Assembly: GCF_000017205.1 (NCBI RefSeq)
Contig: NC_009656.1
Span: 5,212,001-5,276,000 of the forward strand
Length of the DNA stretch: 64,000 nucleotides
Direction: 5' to 3'
DNA from: Pseudomonas paraeruginosa PA7
Lineage (GTDB): Bacteria > Pseudomonadota > Gammaproteobacteria > Pseudomonadales > Pseudomonadaceae
Shown one piece after another: positions 57,707 to 64,000 of the stretch. How positions within the stretch are numbered: position 1 is the first letter of the stretch; every line of letters starts with the position of its first letter. The notes below the pieces were generated by a model, which ran no database searches, was not told where the DNA came from, and saw only the letters and a program-made list of their open reading frames with translations. The position numbers and the translations under genes were made by a program.

Positions 57707-58677
57707 TGGAAACCGTTCTGACCGCCCGTGATCTGACCCGTCACTACGAAGTCTCCCGCGGCCTGTTCAAGGGCCACGCCCAGGTACGCGCGCTGAACGG
57801 CGTGTCGTTCGAATTGGAAGCCGGCAAGACCCTCGCCGTGGTCGGTGAGTCCGGCTGCGGCAAGTCGACCCTGGCGCGCGCCCTGACCCTGATCGAGGAA
57901 CCCACCTCCGGCTCGCTGAAAATCGCCGGGCAGGAAGTCAAGGGCGCCAGCAAGGACCAGCGCCGGCAGTTGCGTCGCGACGTGCAGATGGTCTTCCAGA
58001 ACCCCTACGCCTCGCTCAATCCGCGGCAGAAGATCGGCGACCAGCTGGCCGAGCCGCTGCTGATCAACACCGCGCTGTCGCGCGAGGAGCGCCGCGAGAA
58101 AGTCCAGCAGATGATGCGCCAGGTCGGCCTGCGCCCGGAACACTACCAGCGCTATCCGCACATGTTCTCCGGCGGCCAGCGCCAGCGCATCGCCCTGGCC
58201 CGGGCGATGATGCTGCAACCCAAGGTGCTGGTGGCGGACGAGCCGACCTCGGCCCTCGACGTGTCGATCCAGGCCCAGGTACTGAACCTGTTCATGGACC
58301 TGCAGCAGCAGTTCCGCACCGCCTACGTGTTCATCTCGCACAACCTGGCGGTAGTCCGCCATGTCGCCGACGACGTTCTGGTGATGTACCTCGGCCGACC
58401 GGCGGAGATGGGGCCGGCGGACAAGCTCTACGAGAACCCTCTGCATCCCTACACGCGCGCGCTGCTCTCGGCGACCCCGGCGATCCATCCGGACCCGACG
58501 AAGCCGAAGATCCGCATCCAGGGCGAACTGCCGAACCCGCTGGACCCGCCGCAGGGCTGCGCCTTCCACAAGCGCTGCCCCTACGCCACCGAGCGCTGCC
58601 GCAGCGAGGTGCCCGAGTTGCGCCCGCTCGACCAGCGCCAGGTGGCCTGCCACCACGCCGAGCAGTTCCTCGGCTGA
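57706..58677 (+). CDS. dppF: Dipeptide ABC transporter ATPase DppF
   Basis: A 323-residue ATPase pairing with DppD. Walker A is GESGCGKST, the signature motif MFSGGQRQRIALARAMM, Walker B VLVADEPTSALDVS and the H-loop AYVFISHNLAVV. The C-terminal Cys-rich extension is GCAFHKRCPYATERC. Last gene of the dpp transporter operon, closed by a hairpin terminator. Confidence 0.97.
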   Translation: METVLTARDLTRHYEVSRGLFKGHAQVRALNGVSFELEAGKTLAVVGESGCGKSTLARALTLIEEPTSGSLKIAGQEVKGASKDQRRQLRRDVQMVFQNPYASLNPRQKIGDQLAEPLLINTALSREERREKVQQMMRQVGLRPEHYQRYPHMFSGGQRQRIALARAMMLQPKVLVADEPTSALDVSIQAQVLNLFMDLQQQFRTAYVFISHNLAVVRHVADDVLVMYLGRPAEMGPADKLYENPLHPYTRALLSATPAIHPDPTKPKIRIQGELPNPLDPPQGCAFHKRCPYATERCRSEVPELRPLDQRQVACHHAEQFLG

Positions 58678-58682
58678 GCCAC

Positions 58683-58705
58683 GACGGGGCGCTCGCCGCC
58701 CCGTC
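58683..58705. terminator. Terminator after dppF
   Basis: GACGGGGCG, 5-base loop, CGCCCCGTC, just past the dppF stop and 5 bp before the converging lysE-like stop. The stem is symmetric and could serve both genes; T-runs are short. Confidence 0.65.
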
Positions 58706-58710
58706 TGCCT

Positions 58711-59343
58711 TCAGAGCTGGCGCAGCAGCGCCAGCCTCACTCCGAAACCGATCAGCAGCCCACCGAAACCCCACTGCTGCAGGCGCTGCGCCAGGGGCCG
58801 GGAGGCCAGCCAGCGCCCGAGGCGGCCACCGGCCAGGGCGTAGGCGCAGTCGAAGGCCAGCCCGACCAGTACCAGTATCGAGCCGAGCGCGGCGAACTGG
58901 AGGGCCAGCGAACCGGCCTGGGGACTGACGAACTGCGGCAACAGCACCGAACAGAACAGCAAAGCCTTGGGATTCAGCAGGTTGGTCAGCAGCCCGCGCA
59001 GCAACGCCCGGCGGTCGGCGTGCGGCACCAGTGGCGCGGAACCCGCGTCGCTGGTCGGCAAGGCCAGTCCGCCACCGCGCAGCATCTGCAGGCCGAGCCA
59101 GGCGAGGTAGGCGGCGCCGAGCAGGCGCACCAGGTCGAAGGTCCAGGGCGCGGTACGGAACAGCAGCGCCAGCCCGGTCGCCGCCATCAGCACATGGCAG
59201 GCCCGCGCCAGGGCCAGGCCGAGGGCGGTGACCAGCGCCGCGCGCCGCCCCTGGCGGGCGCCGGTCTGGAACAGCAGGAGCATGTCCGGTCCGGGGACCA
59301 GGTAAACCACCGCCAGGGCAATCAGGAAAGCGCTCGTGTCCAT
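58711..59343 (-). CDS. LysE-family amino-acid exporter
   Basis: A 210-residue inner-membrane protein with six hydrophobic helices. The N-terminus FLIALAVVYLVPGPDMLLLF holds the family's PGPDML motif. LLGAAYLAWLGLQMLRGG and GLLTNLLNPKALLFCSVLLP are also signature segments. LysE/RhtB proteins export amino acids or their analogues. It is divergent from an Lrp-type regulator (141 bp between starts), the usual arrangement in which the regulator induces export when its ligand accumulates. Substrate unknown. Confidence 0.9.
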   Translation of the reverse strand: MDTSAFLIALAVVYLVPGPDMLLLFQTGARQGRRAALVTALGLALARACHVLMAATGLALLFRTAPWTFDLVRLLGAAYLAWLGLQMLRGGGLALPTSDAGSAPLVPHADRRALLRGLLTNLLNPKALLFCSVLLPQFVSPQAGSLALQFAALGSILVLVGLAFDCAYALAGGRLGRWLASRPLAQRLQQWGFGGLLIGFGVRLALLRQL

Positions 59344-59484
59344 CGCATTGGCTCCAGGAAGGTGACCCGGATAGCGATTCTATGCCCGCAAGGCAAGGCA
59401 GGTGCTTGCGTTTTCCACCAGTCGAAGCATTCTGTTTGGCAGGAAATTCCACTCCATGAAGACTATCCATCCGGATATGCCAAG

Positions 59485-59958
59485 ATGAAACTCGACGCCT
59501 ATGACCATCGCATCCTCGCCGCCCTCCAGCGCGACGGCCGCCTGAGCAACGTCCAACTGGCCGAGGAGATCGGCCTTTCGCCTTCGCCCTGCCTGCGCCG
59601 CGTGCGCCTGCTGGAAGAGGCCGGGGTGATCCGCGGCTACCAGGCCAGCATCGACCGCGACGAGGTCGGCCTCGGCCTCACGGTGTTCGTCGGGATCAAG
59701 GTGGAACGCCATCGCCAGGAACAGGCCGAAGCCTTCCACCGGGCAGTGGTCGACCTGCCGGAAGTGATCTCGGTGCACCTGGTCTCCGGCGAGTCGGACT
59801 TCCTCCTGCAAGTGGTGGTCCCCGACCTGCGCGCCTACGAACGCCTGCTCAGCGAAACCCTGCTGCGCCTGCCCGGGGTCAGCGACATTCGCAGCAACTT
59901 CGCGATCAAGACGGTGAAGGCGCCCTCGCCGCTGCCGCTCGGCCACCTGGCCGGCTGA
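59485..59958 (+). CDS. Lrp/AsnC-family regulator
   Basis: A 157-residue regulator. The helix-turn-helix lies at about residues 5-60: YDHRILAALQRDGRLSNVQL, then IGLSPSPCLRRVRLLEEAG. The ligand-binding RAM domain (about 68-145) contains FVGIKVERHRQEQAEAFHRA and VISVHLVSGESDFLLQVVV. ATG 59485 was chosen because the helix-turn-helix begins right behind it. Its divergent neighbour is a LysE exporter, the probable target. Confidence 0.93.
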   Translation: MKLDAYDHRILAALQRDGRLSNVQLAEEIGLSPSPCLRRVRLLEEAGVIRGYQASIDRDEVGLGLTVFVGIKVERHRQEQAEAFHRAVVDLPEVISVHLVSGESDFLLQVVVPDLRAYERLLSETLLRLPGVSDIRSNFAIKTVKAPSPLPLGHLAG

Positions 59959-59962
59959 GCGC

Positions 59963-60892
59963 TCAGCCGCGGAAGAAGCGGTAGAAGCGCAGCAGATCGG
60001 CCTGCTGCGTCGCCAGGTCGGTTTCGACGAAGCGCACCTCGCTGTGCGCCGGGGCTTGCGCCAGGCGCGGCAGGTCCAGCGGATGGACGAAACCGAGCAG
60101 CGGATAGCCGCCCATGCTCTGGCGGTCGGCCATCAGTACGATGGGGTGGCCATCCGGCGGGACCTGGATAGCCCCTTCCACCCCCCCCTGCGACCAGCTG
60201 CGCCGCGCCCCGCGCAGCGGCTCGCCGGACAGGCGCACGCCCATGCGGTCGGACTGCGGGCTGATGCGCCAGGAACAGGCGAAAAAAGCCTGCCGGCTGG
60301 CTTCGTCGAAGGCCGCCGCGTCGCCGCCGAGCAGCACCCGCAGAGGCGGTGGGCGCCGATAGTCCGGCTGGAAACGCCAGGGCACGCTGGCCGCCCTCGG
60401 ATGGGCGGCGCCCGCCTCGGCGCATGGCAGGCAATCGCCCTCCTCCAGCGCCTGGCCGTCACCGCGCAAGCCGCCCAGGCCATCGCGGACCTGGCTGGCG
60501 ACGCTGCCCAGCACCGGGCGGGCCTGGAAGCCGCCGGCGCAGGCCAGGTAGGCACGCTGTCCGGCCTCGGCGAAGCCCAGTTCGATACGCTGCCCGCGGC
60601 GGACCCGGAAGCGGCTCCAGGGCAACTGCACGTGTCCGTCCACCGCCAGCGCCAGGCGCGCTCCGGTCAGCGCCAGCCAGGTCGCTTCGACCGTGCATTC
60701 CAGCACCAGGCCGCCGAGGGCGATCTCCAGCAGCGGCGTGCCCCAGGGATTGCCGAGCAGGCGATTGGCCCAGGCCGCCGCCTGGCGGTCCAGCGGCCCG
60801 CCCGGGGATACGCCCAGATGCTGCCAGCCGCGCCGGCCGTCGTCCTGCAGCAGGCTCTGCGGCCCCGCCCGGATCACCCGCAACCCGTTCAT
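59963..60892 (-). CDS. pxpC: 5-oxoprolinase subunit C (KipA-like)
   Basis: A 309-residue protein of the biotin-dependent carboxyltransferase-like KipA family (AHS2 domain). Segments: GPQSLLQDDGRRGWQHLGVS near the N-terminus, the domain core NRLLGNPWGTPLLEIALGG, and GVEGAIQVPPDGHPIVLMAD towards the end. With PxpA and PxpB it forms the ATP-dependent bacterial 5-oxoprolinase that recycles pyroglutamate to glutamate. The start overlaps the pxpB stop by 4 bp. Confidence 0.93.
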   Translation of the reverse strand: MNGLRVIRAGPQSLLQDDGRRGWQHLGVSPGGPLDRQAAAWANRLLGNPWGTPLLEIALGGLVLECTVEATWLALTGARLALAVDGHVQLPWSRFRVRRGQRIELGFAEAGQRAYLACAGGFQARPVLGSVASQVRDGLGGLRGDGQALEEGDCLPCAEAGAAHPRAASVPWRFQPDYRRPPPLRVLLGGDAAAFDEASRQAFFACSWRISPQSDRMGVRLSGEPLRGARRSWSQGGVEGAIQVPPDGHPIVLMADRQSMGGYPLLGFVHPLDLPRLAQAPAHSEVRFVETDLATQQADLLRFYRFFRG

Positions 60893-61566
60893 TCACGCCC
60901 CCCCAAGGTCAGGAAGGCCTCGTGATCGATGGCGACGAAACGCACCCGGTCGCCCGGCGACAACGGACAAGGCGGGGTGGCGGCCGCATCGAACGGGCGC
61001 CACGGACTGCGCCCCAGCAGGTGCCAGCCACCCGGCGAGGCCTGCGGATAGATCGCCGTCTGCGCCTCGGCGATGGCCAGGCTGCCAGCCGGCACGCGTG
61101 CCCGTGGCGTGGCCCTGCGCGGCAGGAGCAGACGCGGATCGAGGCCGCCGAGATAGGCGAACCCCGGCGCGAAACCGATCGCGCCGACCCGGTATTCGAC
61201 CGCGCTGTGCAGCGCGATCACTTCCTCGCGGTCCATGCCGCAGGCAGAAGCCACCAGCGGCAGATCCTCGCCCGCATACCAGACGGGAATCTCGTGCAGG
61301 CGACCGGCCGCTTCGGCGGGTCGCCAGGCACGCCACTCCGCCAGCAGCGGACGCAGGCGCGCCTCCAGGACCTGCGGGTCGACCCGGTAGGCATCGTAAT
61401 GCAGCAGCAGCCCGGTCCAGCCCGGCACCAGGTCGCGGACGCCCGCGCCGAACTCCTCGCGCAGGCGCCTCGCCAGCTCGACCAGGCGTAACGGCAGGTC
61501 CGCCCCGGGCTCCTCGGCAAGGACCAGCAGCAAGGCTTCCGCGCCAGCGGGCTCGATACGGATCAC
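60889..61566 (-). CDS. pxpB: 5-oxoprolinase subunit B (KipI-like)
   Basis: A 225-residue protein of the AHS1/KipI family: [50 protein letters not shown] and [20 protein letters not shown] 61566 was chosen because it overlaps the pxpA stop (GTGA) and yields the expected N-terminus [12 protein letters not shown]; the upstream frame belongs to pxpA. Works as a heteromer with PxpC. Confidence 0.92.
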   Translation of the reverse strand: MIRIEPAGAEALLLVLAEEPGADLPLRLVELARRLREEFGAGVRDLVPGWTGLLLHYDAYRVDPQVLEARLRPLLAEWRAWRPAEAAGRLHEIPVWYAGEDLPLVASACGMDREEVIALHSAVEYRVGAIGFAPGFAYLGGLDPRLLLPRRATPRARVPAGSLAIAEAQTAIYPQASPGGWHLLGRSPWRPFDAAATPPCPLSPGDRVRFVAIDHEAFLTLGGRE

Positions 61567-62318
61567 AGGCTGCCCAGGGCCGCGCGCAGGCGCCGGAGCA
61601 CCGCCAGCGACTCCGGGTTGTCGCCATGCACGCAAAGACTGTCGGCGGTCAGGCGCAACGGGTTGCCATCGTAGTCGGCGAAGGCTTCGCCGCGGGCGAT
61701 GGCCAGCGCCTGTCCGATGATCCGCTGCGGATCGCGATGCACCGCGCCGCCAAGCCGCCGCGGCGCCAGCCTTCCGTCCGGCAGGTAGGCACGATCGGCA
61801 AAAGCCTCGAACAGCAGGGGCACGTCGGCTTCGTCGGCCAGTTGCAGTTCGCGGGCGTTGTCGGCCAGCGCCAGCACCATCAGCGGCAAGCCCTTGCGAT
61901 AGGCGGCACAGGCGTCGAGCACCGCGCGCAGCAGTTCGTCGTCGGCGACCAGGTCGTTGTACAGCGCGCCATGCGGCTTCACATAGGCGACCTGGGTACC
62001 GAGGGAGCGGCAGAAGGCGTCCAGCGCGCCGATCTGGTACAGCACCATGGCATGTACCTCTTCGGCGGAGCAGGCCAGCGAACGCCGGCCGAAGCCACTC
62101 AGGTCGGGATAGGCCGGGTGCGCGCCGATGCTCACCCCGTGACGCACCGCCAGCGCCACCGAGCGCTGCATGGTCAGCGGGTCGCCGGCATGGAAACCGC
62201 AGGCCAGGTTGGCCTGGTCAACCAGCGGCATGCTGTGGGTGTCGTCGCCCATGCGCCAGGCGCCAAAGCTTTCGCCCATGTCGCAGTTGAGCAGGATATG
62301 CCGGCCACTGTCGTTCAT
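61563..62318 (-). CDS. pxpA: 5-oxoprolinase subunit A (LamB/YcsF)
   Basis: A 251-residue LamB/YcsF protein. The N-terminal metal-binding signature [18 protein letters not shown] is followed by [36 protein letters not shown] and [13 protein letters not shown]. It ends with [20 protein letters not shown]. First gene of the pxpABC operon. Together these convert 5-oxoproline to glutamate with ATP hydrolysis. Confidence 0.96.
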   Translation of the reverse strand: MNDSGRHILLNCDMGESFGAWRMGDDTHSMPLVDQANLACGFHAGDPLTMQRSVALAVRHGVSIGAHPAYPDLSGFGRRSLACSAEEVHAMVLYQIGALDAFCRSLGTQVAYVKPHGALYNDLVADDELLRAVLDACAAYRKGLPLMVLALADNARELQLADEADVPLLFEAFADRAYLPDGRLAPRRLGGAVHRDPQRIIGQALAIARGEAFADYDGNPLRLTADSLCVHGDNPESLAVLRRLRAALGSL

Positions 62319-62447
62319 TGCACGCTCCTTTCAGGGCCGCCAGGACCGAGAAACAGGCCCGGTGCTGGCGAATTAGCGTCAGGTAGCATACTCAGGCGCC
62401 CATAAGAGGAGTAAATTCTCCTCTTTTGCACCGACGACCTTGCATTC

Positions 62448-63347
62448 ATGAAAGTTCTCATCCTGGCGGCCTATGCGCTGAGCATCCTCTATGTCCATTT
62501 CCGCGGCCGGGTACGCCATAAACTGTCACGCCAGTTGAGCGACCACTCCAGCTTCCTCGCGCCGGTCAACTGCCTGATGTACCTGTTCTCCAAGGTACCG
62601 AACCGGCCGTACCTGGCGCCGGAGACCTTCCCCGAACTGAAGACGCTGGTCGACAACTGGCAGACCATCCGCAGCGAAGCGCTGCACCTGCACGACGCCG
62701 GCAATATCAAGCGTTCCGAGCAGTACGACGATATCGGTTTCAACTCGTTCTTCAAGAGCGGCTGGAAGCGCTTCTACCTGAAATGGTACGACGAGGCCCA
62801 TCCCTCCGCCGGCGAACTCTGCCCGCAGACTACCGCCCTCCTGCGGCAGATTCCCTCGGTCAAGGCGGCGATGTTCGCCGAGCTGCCGCCCGGCTCGAAG
62901 CTGGTTCGCCACCGCGATCCCTACGCCGGCTCGCTACGCTTCCACCTGGGCCTGTACACCCCCAATGACCCGGCCTGCTTCATCGAGGTGGATGGCGAGC
63001 GCTATCACTGGCGCGACGGCGAGGCGGTGGTGTTCGACGAGACCTTCATCCACTACGCGGAAAACGCCACCGGGCACAACCGCATCATCCTCTTCTGCGA
63101 CATCGAGCGGCCGCTGTCCCAGGGCTGGGCCGCTGCCTTCAACCGCTGGTTCAGCCGCAACGTGATGGCCGCCGCCGCCGCCCCGAACAACGCTGGCGAC
63201 CGGACCGGCGGGCTCAATCGGGTCTTCGACAGCCTGTACAAGATCCGCCTGCAAGGCAAACGTTTGAAGAAGCGCAACCGCACGCTCTACTACCTGCAGA
63301 AATGGGGCTTCTTTGCCCTGGTACTGGGCTTCATCCTGTGGATCTGA
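62448..63347 (+). CDS. lpxO1: Lipid A 2-hydroxylase LpxO
   Basis: A 299-residue Fe(II)/2-oxoglutarate dioxygenase of the aspartyl/asparaginyl beta-hydroxylase family that 2-hydroxylates secondary acyl chains of lipid A. An N-terminal membrane segment (ILAAYALSILYVHF) and a C-terminal one (WGFFALVLGFILWI) frame the cytosolic catalytic domain. The iron triad starts with H155-R-D157 (VRHRDPYAGS), with H210 in ATGHNRIIL as probable third ligand. P. aeruginosa carries two lpxO genes; this position corresponds to lpxO1. Confidence 0.92.
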   Translation: MKVLILAAYALSILYVHFRGRVRHKLSRQLSDHSSFLAPVNCLMYLFSKVPNRPYLAPETFPELKTLVDNWQTIRSEALHLHDAGNIKRSEQYDDIGFNSFFKSGWKRFYLKWYDEAHPSAGELCPQTTALLRQIPSVKAAMFAELPPGSKLVRHRDPYAGSLRFHLGLYTPNDPACFIEVDGERYHWRDGEAVVFDETFIHYAENATGHNRIILFCDIERPLSQGWAAAFNRWFSRNVMAAAAAPNNAGDRTGGLNRVFDSLYKIRLQGKRLKKRNRTLYYLQKWGFFALVLGFILWI

Positions 63348-63380
63348 GGCCCGGCGGCGCAACGTCCCGATAGCCATCCA

Positions 63381-63422
63381 AATGGCGGATAACCGCTCTG
63401 CGGTTATTCGCCCTACGCCACG
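63381..63422. repeat. REP-type repeat, copy 1
   Basis: A 42-bp unit whose core GGCGGATAACCGC, loop TCT, GCGGTTATTCGCC forms a 13-bp hairpin with one G-T pair, followed by CTACGCCACG. It is identical to copy 2 at 40 of 42 positions. Confidence 0.75.
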
Positions 63423-63456
63423 GGCGGTGCGAAGTCCCGATAGCTCCGTAGGGCGC

Positions 63457-63475
63457 ATGACGCCTACGGCGTCAT
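63457..63475. repeat. REP-like hairpin between the two repeats
   Basis: ATGACGCC, loop TAC, GGCGTCAT, preceded by GTAGGGCGC and so oriented opposite to the flanking copies. This gives a REP cluster of three hairpins. Confidence 0.55.
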
Positions 63476-63493
63476 CCGCCGATGCCTCGCCGG

Positions 63494-63535
63494 AATGGCG
63501 GATAACCGCTCTGCGGGTATCCGCCCTACGCCACG
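63494..63535. repeat. REP-type repeat, copy 2
   Basis: The second direct copy of the 42-bp unit. It differs from copy 1 at two bases within the right arm, so each copy keeps a near-perfect hairpin with a different single defect. Confidence 0.75.
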
Positions 63536-63563
63536 AACAGCCCGGCAGTTCTGGCGGCAGGCA

Positions 63564-63590
63564 AAAAAAGGCTCCCTGGGGAGCCTTTTT
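63564..63590. terminator. Bidirectional terminator
   Basis: AAAAAGGCTCC, loop CTG, GGGAGCCTTTTT: a strong symmetric hairpin with T-runs on both strands, 12 bp beyond the stop of the oxidoreductase gene. Confidence 0.88.
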
Positions 63591-63601
63591 CATTCATTCG
63601 T

Positions 63602-64000
63602 TCAGTACACGTCGCGCCGGTAGCGTCCTTCGTCGGCCAGGCGTTGCAAGGCCTCCTCACCGAGCACTTCGCGCAGCACCTGGTCGACGCCGCCGGCCAT
63701 GCCCTGCAGACTGCCGCAGACATACAGCGCCGCGCCCTGGTCGACCCAGCGCCGCAGTTCGTCCGCCGCTTCACGCAGGCGATCCTGGACATAGATCTTC
63801 TCCGCCTGGTCGCGGGAGAACGCCAGGTCCAGGCGCTGCAGTTCGCCGCTGGCCAGGGCCTGCTCCAGTTCGGCGCGGCAATAATAGTCATGGGCGAAAT
63901 TGCGCTCGCCGAAGAGCAACCAGTTGCGCCTGCGCCCGGCGGCGATGCTGGCGCGCAGCAGGCTGCGCAGGCCGGCGAGGCCGGTGCCGTTGCCGATCAG
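63602..64000 (-). CDS. Flavoprotein reductase, C-terminal part (PA4513-like)
   Basis: A minus-strand frame open to the right edge, showing 132 C-terminal residues. LIGNGTGLAGLRSLLRAS is the pyridine-nucleotide-binding loop of FNR-type reductases. LLFGERNFAHDYYCRAELEQ and ALYVCGSLQGMAGGVDQVL, ending RYRRDVY, are the usual C-terminal strands of CysJ/P450-reductase-like diflavin enzymes. By position it matches the PepSY/flavodoxin reductase upstream of the piu iron-siderophore genes in PAO1; the N-terminal domains are outside the window. Confidence 0.88.
   Translation of the reverse strand: MIGNGTGLAGLRSLLRASIAAGRRRNWLLFGERNFAHDYYCRAELEQALASGELQRLDLAFSRDQAEKIYVQDRLREAADELRRWVDQGAALYVCGSLQGMAGGVDQVLREVLGEEALQRLADEGRYRRDVY

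Noticed and set aside
63381-63535. CRISPR array
   Set aside because: Only two direct copies with a different inverted unit between them, each able to fold into a long hairpin; this is a REP cluster.

Overview
The window is high-GC chromosomal DNA of a Pseudomonas aeruginosa strain. Gene order from 9.1 kb to the end matches the PAO1 block PA4467 to PA4513 as I recall it (fagA-fumC1-sodA, tldD/pmbA, mreBCD, gatCAB, the magA-F macroglobulin operon, roxSR, the dpp dipeptide cluster, lpxO1). The locus tags are from memory, not from a search. No rRNA, tRNA or CRISPR array was found.

Region 1 (1-9.1 kb) is accessory. It holds the late end of a contractile-tailed prophage: baseplate gpJ and gpI, a tail fibre with an HxH-rich tip, fibre assembly protein, two unassigned tail genes, hub and spike. 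The DUF2590-like gene and the gene order suggest an HP1/K139-type member of the P2 superfamily. A converging HicB/HicA module follows, then a gene-free stretch of about 460 bp that should contain the prophage/chromosome junction, then a 188-bp internally deleted IS3-type element.

Region 2 (9.1-26.1 kb) reads mostly on the minus strand. A Fur-box-preceded operon (fagA, fumC1, a small gene, sodA, a ZIP transporter) is followed by pmbA, divergent darP, and a long co-directional run mreB-mreC-mreD-maf-rng-yhdP-nitrilase-tldD covering cell shape, envelope and RNA maturation. mreC appears to start at a non-canonical AUC codon.

Region 3 (26.3-30.5 kb, plus strand): gatCAB (tRNA amidotransferase), an RlpA-like lipoprotein and a carboxymuconolactone-decarboxylase-family protein.

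Region 4 (30.6-41 kb, minus strand): the six-gene mag operon around MagD, a bacterial alpha-2-macroglobulin whose thioester cysteine is replaced. The two neighbours not reported in the MagABDF complex look like cell-wall enzymes. MagC carries an NlpC/P60-type Cys-His-His set. MagE appears to combine a degenerate penicillin-binding-protein fold, a SpoIID-type segment and a C-terminal HExxH motif. This is the most interesting system in the window. RoxSR, a RegB/RegA-type redox two-component system, follows.

Region 5 (43.2-58.7 kb): a SIMPL-domain protein, then dipeptide uptake and use: four DppA binding proteins, dipeptidase MdpA, repressor PsdR, porin OpdP and transporter DppBCDF. Shared CTTAA-containing motifs in the mdpA/psdR and dppA3 upstream regions are candidate PsdR operators. 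dppA1 and dppA3 share a 171-bp identical tract, and dppB contains a sharply bounded 91-codon segment of alien codon usage.

Region 6 (58.7-64 kb): a LysE exporter divergent from an Lrp-type regulator, the 5-oxoprolinase genes pxpABC, the lipid A hydroxylase gene lpxO1, REP-type repeats, and the 3' end of a flavoprotein oxidoreductase gene running off the window.
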